This document shows positions 17,257 to 24,336 of a DNA stretch of 64,000 nucleotides, piece after piece (positions within the stretch are counted from its first letter, which is position 1; every line of letters begins with the position of its first letter). Location: NCBI RefSeq assembly GCF_004345665.1, contig NZ_SLWR01000009.1:186001-250000 (forward strand), read 5' to 3'. The notes below the pieces were generated by a model. That model searched no databases, was not told the origin of the DNA, and saw only the letters and a program-made list of their open reading frames with translations. Origin of the DNA: Kribbella antiqua. Lineage in GTDB: Bacteria; Actinomycetota; Actinomycetes; Propionibacteriales; Kribbellaceae. Position numbers and translations under genes: made by a program.

Positions 17257-17616
17257 GCCGACCACTGCCTCCAGTTGTGTGACGTCGGGGACGCGGACTT
17301 TGACGACCAGCTCCTGGTCGCCGGCGACGAACCAGCAGTCCTCGACCGCGGCGATCTCGCGGACCTGGTCGACGATGTCGTCGGTCTCCACGTCGTCGCG
17401 CTGGAACAACCCGATCAGCGCGCTGGTGCCGAGGCCGACGTGCTCCGGGGCGACGACAGCGCGGTACCCGAGCAGTACGCCGCGCTCCTCGAGCCGCCGT
17501 ACTCGCTCCTGGACGCTCGGACCGGACAGCCCGACCACGCGGCCGAGCTCGGCCCAGCTGGACCGGCCGTTGCTCCGGAGTGCCTCGATCAGCTGCCGGT
17601 CGATCGCGTCCATCAT
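17164..17616 (-). CDS. Lrp/AsnC family transcriptional regulator
   Basis: The 150-aa protein has the HTH at residues about 5-50 (LDRQLIEAL-type start read as DAIDRQLIEALRSNGR, VGLSGPSVQERVRRLEERG) and a C-terminal RAM effector-binding domain (WFVAGDQELVVKVRVPD). It senses an amino acid or related ligand. Tandem ATGs at 17616 and 17613 are both possible starts. The C-terminal 31 codons overlap the MFS gene on the other strand. Its target is unknown; the MFS gene is a neighbour but not divergent from it. Confidence 0.88.
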   Translation of the reverse strand: MMDAIDRQLIEALRSNGRSSWAELGRVVGLSGPSVQERVRRLEERGVLLGYRAVVAPEHVGLGTSALIGLFQRDDVETDDIVDQVREIAAVEDCWFVAGDQELVVKVRVPDVTQLEAVVGSLRRVNGVVRTRTTVVLSTRWEGRPAPLPD

Positions 17617-17668
17617 GCCGTTCACCCGCCGATTCGTAGGTTGGTGGCTGGATTTGCCTTTAATTCGT

Positions 17669-17697
17669 TTGTGACAGCCTAGTGGTCGACGTAGAAT
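17669..17697 (+). promoter_or_regulatory. Sigma-70-type promoter TTGTGA-N17-TAGAAT
   Basis: TTGTGA at 17669-17674 and TAGAAT at 17692-17697 have ideal 17-bp spacing and point toward the 42-aa gene and nadD. An inverted repeat TTCGTTTGT (17664-17672) / ACAAACGAA (17735-17743) overlaps the -35 box and ends beside the ribosome site. Confidence 0.6.
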
Positions 17698-17754
17698 GGT
17701 TGGTGTCGGGATGAGCCCGCCCCGACTCCGCCGTACAAACGAAGTGAAGGATTC

Positions 17755-17883
17755 ATGATCACCCCCGAAGTCGCCCGTGCCCATATCGACGAGCTGCACC
17801 GCGTCGCCGCGCAGTACCACCGCCGCGCTGCCGCGCCGTCCGTCTGGCGCCGGCTGCTGACCCGTCACATCCGCCACAGCTGA
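17755..17883 (+). CDS. 42-aa basic protein of unknown function
   Basis: ATG 17755 is preceded by GAAGTGAAGG at 4 nt. The product begins MITPEVARAHIDELHRVAAQ and ends with an Arg/His-rich tail (WRRLLTRHIRHS). It is predicted to be helical and strongly basic in the second half, so nucleic-acid or membrane-surface binding is conceivable but unproven. It has a good promoter of its own and is followed by a strong hairpin (17893-17928). No family is recognised. Confidence 0.6.
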   Translation: MITPEVARAHIDELHRVAAQYHRRAAAPSVWRRLLTRHIRHS

Positions 17884-17892
17884 TGATCGCCC

Positions 17893-17928
17893 GCGCGACC
17901 GGCTGGCCAGTCGGGCCACCGGTCGCGC
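17893..17928 (+). terminator. GC-rich hairpin after the 42-aa gene
   Basis: GCGCGACCGG at 17893-17902 pairs with CCGGTCGCGC at 17919-17928. Inner pairs TGGCC/GGCCA extend the stem, with one bulged C. There is no T run, as is common for actinobacterial terminators. It ends 33 bp before the next small gene. Confidence 0.55.
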
Positions 17929-17961
17929 TCGTACATCAGGCCACGAGATAGGCTCTGCGTC

Positions 17962-18120
17962 ATGCACACGCACCTGCTGCCGCTGCTGGCGGTCGCCGAA
18001 GAAGCCGGCTCCGAGGCCTCGCACATCTCAGCCTGGTGGTACGGCGGGTTCGCCCTGTTCGTGCTCGCCCTGCTGCTGCTCGTCACCGTGATCATGGGCA
18101 AGGGCCGGCCGCACAGCTGA
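17962..18120 (+). CDS. 52-aa single-pass membrane protein upstream of nadD
   Basis: The product has a short polar N-terminus (MHTHLLPLLAVAEEAGSEAS), one clear membrane helix (about residues 25-46, WWYGGFALFVLALLLLVTVI) and a basic C-terminal tail (MGKGRPHS). This gives an N-out/C-in orientation by the positive-inside rule. The -10-like GAGATAGGCT stretch lies just upstream. It ends 18 bp before nadD and is probably co-transcribed with it. No function is recognised. Confidence 0.65.
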   Translation: MHTHLLPLLAVAEEAGSEASHISAWWYGGFALFVLALLLLVTVIMGKGRPHS

Positions 18121-18138
18121 GCGGCTTGAAAGGCTGAC

Positions 18139-18750
18139 GTGGCTTCCGTGGAGCGGGTACGGCGCCTTGGCGTGATGGGCGGCACGTTCGACCCGATCCA
18201 CCACGGTCACCTCGTCGCGGCCAGCGAAGTGCAGTCGTACTTCGACCTGGACGAGGTCATCTTCGTCCCGACCGGCCAGCCGTGGCAGAAGTCCGAACGG
18301 GTGGTCTCGCCGGCCGAGGACCGGTACCTGATGACGGTGATCGCCACCGCGTCGAACCCCAGGTTCTCGGTCAGCCGGGTGGACATCGACCGGCCAGGAC
18401 CGACGTACACCATCGACACCCTGCGCGACCTGTCCAAGCTGTACCCGGACGCCGAGCTGTTCTTCATCACCGGCGCCGACGCGCTCGCCCAGATCCTCAC
18501 CTGGCGCGACGTGGACGAGATGTTCAAACTCGCCCAGTTCGTCGGCTGTACCCGGCCCGGCACCGAGAGCCTCGAGCTGCCGCTGGACAAACTGCCGATG
18601 GACCGCATCACGCTGCTCGAGGTGCCGGCGCTGGCGATCTCGTCGACCGAATGCCGGGCCCGGGTCGCCAAGGGGAACCCGACCTGGTACCTCGTGCCGG
18701 ACGGCATCGTCCAGTACATCGCCAAACGCGAGCTCTACACCAACCGTTAG
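18139..18750 (+). CDS. nadD: Nicotinate-nucleotide adenylyltransferase
   Basis: The 203-aa protein has the nucleotidyltransferase signature [12 protein letters not shown] at residues about 14-25 and the family's second motif [13 protein letters not shown]. It also shows [18 protein letters not shown], typical of NadD. It adenylates NaMN to deamido-NAD in NAD synthesis. The GTG start 18139 has GAAAGG upstream at 6 nt. It forms the conserved nadD-rsfS pair followed by a histidine phosphatase. Confidence 0.96.
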   Translation: MASVERVRRLGVMGGTFDPIHHGHLVAASEVQSYFDLDEVIFVPTGQPWQKSERVVSPAEDRYLMTVIATASNPRFSVSRVDIDRPGPTYTIDTLRDLSKLYPDAELFFITGADALAQILTWRDVDEMFKLAQFVGCTRPGTESLELPLDKLPMDRITLLEVPALAISSTECRARVAKGNPTWYLVPDGIVQYIAKRELYTNR

Positions 18751-18760
18751 AAGGAACTGC

Positions 18761-19138
18761 ATGCCAGCCACCGAACGCGCCATCCAGCTGCTCACCGCGG
18801 CGGCCGAGGCGGCCCACGACAAGAAGGCCGAGAACGTCCTCGCCTTCGACGTCTCCGAGCAGCTCGCCATCACCGACGCCTTCCTGGTCGCCTCCGCCTC
18901 GAACGACCGGCAGGTGCGCGCCATCGTGGACGCGATCGAGGAGAAGCTGCGGGTCGACTTCGACGCCAAGCCGGTCCGCCGGGAAGGCGCCCGCGAGGGC
19001 CGCTGGGTGCTGCTCGACTACCTCGAGATCGTCATCCACGTCCAGCACGCCGAGGAACGCAGCTTCTACTCCCTCGAGCGGCTCTGGCGCGACTGCCCGA
19101 CGATCCCGCTGCCGTCGCCGATTCCTTCGGCAGAATGA
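18761..19138 (+). CDS. rsfS: Ribosomal silencing factor RsfS
   Basis: The 125-aa protein has the RsfS/DUF143 motif set KKAENVLAFDVSEQLAITDAF, VASASNDRQVRAIVDAIEE and LLDYLEIVIHVQ. It binds L14 on the 50S subunit and blocks subunit joining when nutrients are short. The ribosome site AGAAGGA lies 5 nt before the ATG. It overlaps the following phosphatase gene by 4 bp. Confidence 0.95.
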   Translation: MPATERAIQLLTAAAEAAHDKKAENVLAFDVSEQLAITDAFLVASASNDRQVRAIVDAIEEKLRVDFDAKPVRREGAREGRWVLLDYLEIVIHVQHAEERSFYSLERLWRDCPTIPLPSPIPSAE

Positions 19139-19782
19139 CGGCGGGCCGGCTGATCGTCTGGCGTCACGGCCGGACGGAATGGAACCTGCAGGACAAGATC
19201 CAGGGCCAAGCCGACATCCCCCTCGACGAGGTCGGCGTATCGCAGGCCCGCGAGGCCGCCTCCCGGCTGGCGTCACTGGCCCCGACCCGCCTCTTCGCCA
19301 GCGACCTCCAGCGCGCCGCGGCCACCGCATTTGAGCTGGCTTCGTTGACCGGCCTCAAGATCGAGTACGACGAGGCGCTGCGTGAGATCAACGTCGACGA
19401 CTGGGCCGGCATGACCATGGCCGAACTGGCCTCGTTGAATCCCGAGGCTGCCGCCCGGATCCGGGCCGGCGAACCCCAGCGTCGCGGCACCGCCGGCGAA
19501 ACCGTCGAAGAGGTCGCCGCGCGCTTTTGCTCAGCCTTGGAACGGATCGCCGAGCAAGGTACGTCCGAGGACACCATCGTCGTCGCCACCCACGGCCTCG
19601 CCGCCCGCGTCGGCATCTGCCTCTTCCTCGGCATCCCCCAGGACTACTGGCCCGCCTTCGGCGGCCTCTCCAACTGCAACTGGGTCTCCCTCCTCCCCAG
19701 CCGCAACAACCGCTGGCGCATCGAAGAATGGAACGCCGGCTCCCTCCCCGAACCAGTAATGTCCGACGACCCCCAACGCTAG
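19135..19782 (+). CDS. Histidine phosphatase (phosphoglycerate mutase-like) family protein
   Basis: The 215-aa protein has the phospho-histidine motif RHGRTEWN (His11) near the N-terminus and the second catalytic His in VATHGLAAR. The body LFASDLQRAAATAFELAS fits cobalamin-phosphatase or glucosyl-3-phosphoglycerate-phosphatase type enzymes. True substrate unknown. In actinobacteria this gene commonly follows rsfS. It starts inside the rsfS stop (ATGA). Confidence 0.88.
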   Translation: MTAGRLIVWRHGRTEWNLQDKIQGQADIPLDEVGVSQAREAASRLASLAPTRLFASDLQRAAATAFELASLTGLKIEYDEALREINVDDWAGMTMAELASLNPEAAARIRAGEPQRRGTAGETVEEVAARFCSALERIAEQGTSEDTIVVATHGLAARVGICLFLGIPQDYWPAFGGLSNCNWVSLLPSRNNRWRIEEWNAGSLPEPVMSDDPQR

Positions 19783-20152
19783 AAGGGCTCCGCCCAAAGG
19801 ACACCGCTCCGCGGCGGCTGTTCCTTTGGCGCCTTTGGCGGCGGCGCGAAGCGAGCATGCGGCACACCGGTGTTCGGCGGGACGACTGGGGCGCGAGTGG
19901 AGAAGACACCGCTTCGCGGCAGCCCGCCTGGCGCCTTTGGCGGGGGAGCTGCGGTCCGTCGTACCGTGCTCGGCGGACTTTTTCTGGGACCTGCCGAGGG
20001 TCGGCGCCCGTACTGCAGGACACTGGCGGAGGGCAACCAGCACCTCGCAAGAGGTTCTGCGGCACCCTTCGGCGCCTGCCGCGGACAGGCTCTTATCCGA
20101 TTTTTCTTTGGCGCCACTCATCCGCTAAACTTCCGGAGTCGCAAGACACCGC
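19783..20152. other. Intergenic region with degenerate repeated modules before tRNA-Ala
   Basis: About 370 bp without a credible gene. Two related modules begin GACACCGCTCCGCGGC (19800) and GACACCGCTTCGCGGC (19905), and each ends in GGCGCCTTTGGCGG. A shorter echo (GACACCGC...GGCTTTGGCGCAG) coincides with the 5' end of the tRNA gene at 20145-20168. An early GGGCTCCGCCC hairpin (19794-19804) may terminate the phosphatase transcript. The modules could be worn copies of the tRNA 5' region or a local intergenic repeat; neither is proven. Confidence 0.4.
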
Positions 20153-20225
20153 GGGGCTTTGGCGCAGTTGGTAGCGCGCTTCCATGGCATGGAAGAGGTC
20201 AGGGGTTCGAATCCCCTAAGCTCCA
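20153..20225 (+). tRNA. tRNA-Ala (anticodon GGC)
   Basis: The cloverleaf is complete in 73 nt. The acceptor stem GGGGCTT pairs with AAGCTCC with one G-T pair. The D arm is GCGC...GCGC. The anticodon stem CTTCC/GGAAG has loop ATGGCAT, giving anticodon GGC. The T arm AGGGG/CCCCT has TTCGAAT in the loop. The discriminator is A. The genomic continuation is CCG, so the CCA end is not fully encoded. Its 3' half is duplicated at 21231. Confidence 0.95.
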
Positions 20226-20236
20226 CCGCAGTTCAG

Positions 20237-20268
20237 AGGCCGATTTCCCACTCGGGAGACCGGCCTTT
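20237..20268 (+). terminator. Intrinsic terminator of tRNA-Ala
   Basis: AGGCCG (20237-20242) pairs with CGGCCT (20261-20266), and TTTCCC pairs with GGGAGA inside, around a 4-nt loop with one A-C mismatch, followed by TT. The same structure recurs in the duplicated segment at 21280-21311. Confidence 0.65.
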
Positions 20269-20346
20269 CGCGTGACCTGGGGTGGCCAACTGAGTGACTA
20301 CTTAATCGGTTGCACGCCACCGAGACGGGGTGGTCAGATCCCGGCC

Positions 20347-21213
20347 ATGACGATTTTGCTGAGTACGCCGACGGCGGACGGGGTGCGTGAGGCTGTGGCG
20401 GCGCTGCGGGAGTGGCAGCACGACGACGCGCCGATGCAGCTGCATCCCGGGGACATCGGCTGGAACTACCGGTTCGGAACGGCCGAGACGGCCGCGGCGG
20501 TCCGAACCTGGAGCCGGGACGGACGGATCCTCGCTGTCGGGATGCTGGATTCGCCGACGTTGGTGCGGATGACGGTCGCTCCCGACGCCTTCCAGGACGA
20601 GGACTTGGCCTGGCGGCTCGTCGAGGACTTTTCGCTGCCTGAGCGCGGCGTGCTGCCGCAAGGAGCGGTGTCCATCGAGGCGCCGCAGGGCCTGCTGCTC
20701 CACGAGCTGTTGACCAAGGAGGGCTGGGGCGTCGACGAGCCGTGGACGCCGCTCTTCCGCGACCTCGCCGAAGCGGTGGAGGACGCCGGCGTACGGATCA
20801 AGGAGATCGGCCTGGAGCAGGCACAGGACTTTGCCGACGTACTGCGGTCCGCGTTCAACACCACCAAGCCCACGCGCGAGTACATGCACGAGCTGTCCGC
20901 GGCACCGTTCTACGCCGATGCCCGATGCCTGGGGGTGTACGACGACCAGGGCAACCCCGCGGCGGTGGTCACGGTCTGGTCGGCCGGCCCGGGGAAGCCG
21001 GGACTGATCGAGCCGATGGGCGTCCATGTAGACCACCGCGGCCGCGGCTATGGCCGAGCGATCACCGTCGCCGGGGCGGCCGCGCTGCGGGAGATGGGCT
21101 CGTCGAGCGTGCGCGTGTGCACGCCGAGCTCCAACATCGGCGGCGTCGCGACGTACAAGGCGGCCGGCCTCGCAGCAAGGCCAGAGATCGCCGACCGCAT
21201 CCGGAAGGCCTGA
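20347..21213 (+). CDS. GNAT family N-acetyltransferase (two-domain type)
   Basis: The 288-aa protein has a C-terminal GNAT core with the acetyl-CoA loop VDHRGRGYGRAITVAGAAALREMG (core R-G-x-G-Y/G) and VCTPSSNIGGVATYKAAG. The N-terminal half looks like a degenerate second GNAT fold (about residues 1-140). The ATG 20347 is chosen since the longer upstream frame would run through the tRNA. It is the only gene between the tRNA and the duplicated tRNA fragment, so it may have arrived or been duplicated with that segment. Substrate unknown. Confidence 0.8.
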   Translation: MTILLSTPTADGVREAVAALREWQHDDAPMQLHPGDIGWNYRFGTAETAAAVRTWSRDGRILAVGMLDSPTLVRMTVAPDAFQDEDLAWRLVEDFSLPERGVLPQGAVSIEAPQGLLLHELLTKEGWGVDEPWTPLFRDLAEAVEDAGVRIKEIGLEQAQDFADVLRSAFNTTKPTREYMHELSAAPFYADARCLGVYDDQGNPAAVVTVWSAGPGKPGLIEPMGVHVDHRGRGYGRAITVAGAAALREMGSSSVRVCTPSSNIGGVATYKAAGLAARPEIADRIRKA

Positions 21214-21230
21214 CGTCGGGGTCCCCGGAC

Positions 21231-21322
21231 CATGGAAGAGGTCAGGGGTTCGAATCCCCCAAGCTCCACCGCAGTTCAGAGGCCGGTTTCCCACTCGGGA
21301 GACCTGCCTTTTGCATGACCTG
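21231..21322 (+). repeat. Direct-repeat copy of tRNA-Ala 3' half plus terminator
   Basis: Ninety-two bp match 20188-20279 at 87 positions. The copy starts at CATGGAAGAGG (just after the anticodon), carries the full T arm and acceptor 3' strand, and runs through the terminator hairpin to GACCTG. The 5' half of the tRNA is missing, so no tRNA can be made. A repeated tRNA 3' end is the classic trace of site-specific integration, but no integrase is present in the 1,043-bp interval. Segmental duplication is the alternative. Confidence 0.85.
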
Positions 21323-21442
21323 AGTGTCTATCGCCTCGCTGGTCGCACGGTTACGGGTCGTGCCACGCTTGGGCAGGGGCCCGAACGCGCGAGCCGTCAG
21401 CCCAGGGGGCGACATGACAGCGATCACCAAGATCACTAACGC

Positions 21443-21895
21443 TTGGAGGGACGAGTCCCATCCGCACCCGTCCTGATCGGCGGGGTCTACGCCTTGTGTG
21501 TGCTCGCGGTGATCGCGTTCCCTGCTGGCTCGATCGTCTTCACCGACGAGGATCCCCTCCGGAGCGAGGGGCCGGTCGAGGAGATCGTGTCTATCGGTGT
21601 CGCCGGTACCACCGCACTGGTCGTCGGCGTGCTTGCCGGTCTGGCACTGGTCCGGTCGCCAGGCACGGCGCGGGTCGGCGCCATCGTGTTCAGCGCCCTC
21701 GCGATCATCACACTCGTGTTCTTCTGGTCGGGCGCCCCGGGCATCTTCGGGGCTGTGGCCGCCTGGCTCGCCGGACTCACTCGAGGTCGTCGACTCCTCG
21801 ACGGTACCGCCTGCTTCTTCGGGGTTATCGGCCTGTGTGTCGCGATCCTCAACCCGATCGTGTCCCTGGGTGGCTCGCTGCTCCGCCTAGCGTGA
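21443..21895 (+). CDS. Small membrane protein, four predicted membrane segments
   Basis: The protein has up to 150 aa. Hydrophobic segments are LIGGVYALCVLAVIAFPAGS, IGVAGTTALVVGVLAGLALV, GAIVFSALAIITLVFFWSG and ACFFGVIGLCVAILNPIV. A short acidic loop (FTDEDPLRSEGPVEE) follows the first. The start is uncertain: the only upstream candidate is TTG 21443, and a shorter start at an internal TTG/GTG is possible. GGAGGG is at 21446-21451. It is not recognised as a known family; the layout resembles general DUF4190/DUF4064-like actinobacterial membrane proteins. Confidence 0.55.
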   Translation: MEGRVPSAPVLIGGVYALCVLAVIAFPAGSIVFTDEDPLRSEGPVEEIVSIGVAGTTALVVGVLAGLALVRSPGTARVGAIVFSALAIITLVFFWSGAPGIFGAVAAWLAGLTRGRRLLDGTACFFGVIGLCVAILNPIVSLGGSLLRLA

Positions 21896-22054
21896 TCTCT
21901 CAGGAGATCCCGGCAGGCGTGGACGAACGCCACCTGGGGGGCGATCGGCGCCGAGAGCTACCGGCTTCGCGATCCGGGTCGCGGCGAACGGCGGGTGCTG
22001 TTCGAACTCCGCGCCGACTGGTCGCCACCTTCGGCGATCACTGAGCGGGCGCGG

Positions 22055-22501
22055 TCATGCGGATTTGATGATCTTCATCGTCTGGTGGGACTCGATGCGG
22101 TGGATCGCCGGGAGCCGGGTCAGCGAGTTCATCACGAAGTTCTCGTACGCCGCGAGGTCGGCGACGTTGACCCGGAGAAAGTAGTCGGGACGCCCGAGCA
22201 GCCGCCGCACCTCGGTCACCTCGTCGAACGCGGCTACCGCGTCTTCGAACTCCCGGGTGGTCTGCACGTCGGTCATCGAGATCTCCACCGCCACGATGAC
22301 CTCACACGCCCGGCCCGTTGCCACCGGGTCGAGCATGGCCCGGTAGCCGGCGATCACCCCGGCCTCCTCCAGCCGCCGGACCCGCCGCAGGCAAGGAGCC
22401 GAGGTCAGGCCCACACGCCCCGCCAACTCGGTGTTCGTCGTACGGGCATCGCGGCTGAGTTCCGCCAGAATCGCCCGATCGATCTTGTCCAGCGCACGCA
22501 T
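22055..22501 (-). CDS. Lrp/AsnC family transcriptional regulator
   Basis: The protein has 148 aa. The N-terminal HTH reads RALDKIDRAILAELSRDARTT and LTSAPCLRRVRRLEEAGVI; the RAM domain follows with RRLLGRPDYFLRVNVADLAAYENFV. ATG 22501 is preceded by GAGGAG at 7 nt, so the longer open frame upstream is not used. Inverted AGTGCG (22540-22545) / CGCACT half-sites (near 22604) lie in the gap to the divergent ketopantoate-reductase-like gene, which is the likely target. Confidence 0.88.
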   Translation of the reverse strand: MRALDKIDRAILAELSRDARTTNTELAGRVGLTSAPCLRRVRRLEEAGVIAGYRAMLDPVATGRACEVIVAVEISMTDVQTTREFEDAVAAFDEVTEVRRLLGRPDYFLRVNVADLAAYENFVMNSLTRLPAIHRIESHQTMKIIKSA

Positions 22502-22641
22502 CCCTGTTCTCCTCATGCAGTCACCCGTGGCGCAATAATAGTGCGCTTGATCGCCAACAGCGAGCAACTCTATGCCTCAATGGCCTCACAGAGCGCAAAA
22601 TACGCACTCAAATTTCGGTCTTCAGCGGCAACAATTGACTC

Positions 22642-22728
22642 ATGACCGTGACTCTTGAATTCGAGATCGTCCCCAACGCGGTCGCGGCCGATACGGCCAC
22701 CCGCGACTGGTTGGTGAGGCTGCGATGA
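22642..22728 (+). CDS. 28-codon reading frame coupled to the ketopantoate reductase gene
   Basis: ATG 22642 opens MTVTLEFEIVPNAVAADTAT and ends RDWLVRLR, with its TGA overlapping the next gene's ATG (ATGA). It could be a short leader that couples translation, or the surviving N-terminus of a lost enzyme. The opening LEFEIVPN vaguely recalls branched-chain aminotransferase N-termini, but this is weak. No function is claimed. Confidence 0.35.
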   Translation: MTVTLEFEIVPNAVAADTATRDWLVRLR

Positions 22729-23621
22729 ATCCAGGACGTTCCGTCACCGTCATCGGCGCCGGCGCGATGGGCGTGTTGTTCGGCGCGAGTCTCGCCCAGT
22801 CCGGTCATCGGGTGACGATCTGCGCCGGCCGGCCGATCGACCGGATGGAACTGGTCGACGGCGACAGCGCCGAGGCTTTCCCGGTACACCACGTCATGGA
22901 CCCAGCGGACTTGTCACCGAGCGCGCTGGTGGTCCTCGCCGTGAAAGCACACCACACTGTGGCGGTCGGCGACTGGCTGACCGCCGCCACGAAGGATGGC
23001 AGCCCGGTTCTGGTGGCGCAGAACGGAATCGAGCACGGCGACCGGGTCCGCCCCTTCGTGGGCGACGCGCCCGTCATCCCCGCCGTCGTCTTCGCGCCGG
23101 TGGAGCGCACCGCACCAGGCCGGGCCATCGCGCGCCGGTCCGCCGGTCCGGACCTCTGCATGCCCGACAATCCGGTGGCGCGAAGGGTTGCCACGCTGCT
23201 GAGCGAGGGTGGTCTGCGGCCGCGGCTCGAAGCCGACTTCACCACGGCGGCCTGGACCAAGCTCCTGACCAACCTCGTCTCGAACTCCATCACCGCACTG
23301 ACCGGCCGCCGGACGGAGGTGGTCCGGGACCCGGCCATCGCCTGCTACGCCAGAGAACTAGTCACCGAAGCTGCCTCAGTCGCCCGTGCCGCGGGAGCGG
23401 CGATACCCGAACAAAATGCACTGCAGATCGTCGACTGGCTGCAAGCTCTGCCGGAAGGATCGACCACGTCCATGCTCACCGACCGCACGGCGGGCAGACC
23501 GCTTGAGCACGACGCAATCTCCGGAGCGATCCTTCGTGCCGCCGACGGCCACGGCATCGAAACGCCGCGGATCCGCACGCTGCACGCCCTGCTGAACGCC
23601 ACCAGCGAAGGGCTGATCTGA
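22725..23621 (+). CDS. 2-dehydropantoate 2-reductase (ApbA/PanE family)
   Basis: The 298-aa protein has the Rossmann motif VIGAGAMGVLFGASLAQSGH at the N-terminus. VLAVKAHHT and AQNGIEHGDRV follow, and the catalytic Lys lies in TAAWTKLLTNLVSNSITALTG. EHDAISGAILRAADGHGIETP near the end matches the family's substrate domain. It would reduce ketopantoate or a similar 2-keto acid with NADPH. Its divergent Lrp regulator rather than a pan operon suggests a catabolic or stereo-specific role beyond pantothenate synthesis (inference). Confidence 0.85.
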   Translation: MNPGRSVTVIGAGAMGVLFGASLAQSGHRVTICAGRPIDRMELVDGDSAEAFPVHHVMDPADLSPSALVVLAVKAHHTVAVGDWLTAATKDGSPVLVAQNGIEHGDRVRPFVGDAPVIPAVVFAPVERTAPGRAIARRSAGPDLCMPDNPVARRVATLLSEGGLRPRLEADFTTAAWTKLLTNLVSNSITALTGRRTEVVRDPAIACYARELVTEAASVARAAGAAIPEQNALQIVDWLQALPEGSTTSMLTDRTAGRPLEHDAISGAILRAADGHGIETPRIRTLHALLNATSEGLI

Positions 23622-23672
23622 CGCGCCCAACGGCGTACACAGAGGATCCAAGTCGAAGCGCGGCCGAGGATC

Positions 23673-23698
23673 CCGGCCGCCGCTTCCCCGGCGGCCGG
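23673..23698 (+). terminator. Perfect 10-bp hairpin after the reductase gene
   Basis: CCGGCCGCCG (23673-23682) pairs fully with CGGCGGCCGG (23689-23698) around CTTCCC. No T run follows. It lies 51 bp after the reductase stop and is the likely transcript end. Confidence 0.55.
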
Positions 23699-23767
23699 CA
23701 GCCTGGCGACGGTTGCTGGGAGGGCGTCGAGGAGGAGAGATAGCAGCTGCACGGTTGGCGTGGTGCT

Positions 23768-23812
23768 GGGGTGGAGTTTGGGGGAAGTCTGTTTGGGGGT
23801 CCGTTTGGGGGG
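23768..23812 (+). other. Potential G-quadruplex / G-rich tandem motif
   Basis: Four runs of at least four G lie at 23768-23771, 23780-23784, 23795-23799 and 23807-23812, with loops of 8, 10 and 7 nt. Three of them are preceded by GTTT as a degenerate tandem repeat. It lies on the coding strand about 90 bp before the LeuA-domain gene, in a 283-bp intergenic stretch. Confidence 0.5.
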
Positions 23813-23904
23813 TGGAGCGGTTAGGCTCCGGCTAGGGCGCGGGGCGCGGATATGGGCTGGGGAGCGTGCTGGCGCTGGCTTGCTGGGTATCAAGGGGGGA
23901 TCGC

Positions 23905-24279
23905 ATGGCGGAGACGGTTACCGGGTGGCAGCTCGGTGGTATTGCGTACTCCGGGGGTACGCAGGATGGGCCGCGTGTCAGCGTGGAGCTCTCGCGGGGT
24001 GGGGAGCAGGTGCGGGCTGAGGGTTCTGGCACCGGGCTCATCGACGCGGTGTGCCAGTCGATTTCGCAGGCGACGGGCGTGGAGGCGCTGGTAGTTGCGT
24101 TTCGCGCGTACTCGGTCGGGCCGGGCAGCGGGGCTGTCGGAGAAGTCGAGCTCGAGGTGGAGCTGCCGGGTCGGAGGCTTACGGTTCGGGCGTCGTCCAC
24201 AGATGTCGTCGAGGCCGCCGGGCTTGCTCTCGTCGCGGCCCTCAACCAGTACAACTCGAAGCGGCCGGCACGAGGCTGA
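23905..24279 (+). CDS. Free-standing LeuA allosteric (dimer) domain protein
   Basis: The 124-aa protein matches in pattern the C-terminal regulatory domain of 2-isopropylmalate synthase: GTGLIDAVCQSISQATGVEA, the FRAYSVGPGSGAVGEVELEV strand pair, and ASSTDVVEAAGLALVAALNQ. The TIM-barrel catalytic domain is absent. That domain binds leucine or isoleucine and mediates dimerisation, so this may be an amino-acid sensor or a partner of a full-length LeuA (inference). ATG 23905 has AAGGGGGGA at 5 nt. It stands alone between hairpins and a VOC gene. Confidence 0.75.
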   Translation: MAETVTGWQLGGIAYSGGTQDGPRVSVELSRGGEQVRAEGSGTGLIDAVCQSISQATGVEALVVAFRAYSVGPGSGAVGEVELEVELPGRRLTVRASSTDVVEAAGLALVAALNQYNSKRPARG

Positions 24280-24336
24280 GTCCAGTGAGATAACCGTCGC
24301 GCTGCGGCCGGGTTGTCCCAGGATGCTCTGTGGCCG

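Noticed and set aside
19870-20346. N-terminal extension of the GNAT gene through the tRNA region
   Set aside because: The frame stays open by chance across tRNA-Ala and its terminator; the ATG at 20347 begins the protein domain.
21231-21322. A second tRNA-Ala gene
   Set aside because: Only the 3' half is present; acceptor 5' strand, D arm and anticodon are missing.
21896-22054. Remnant of a coding gene after the small membrane protein
   Set aside because: One frame reads like protein for about 35 codons, but has no start and no recognisable family.
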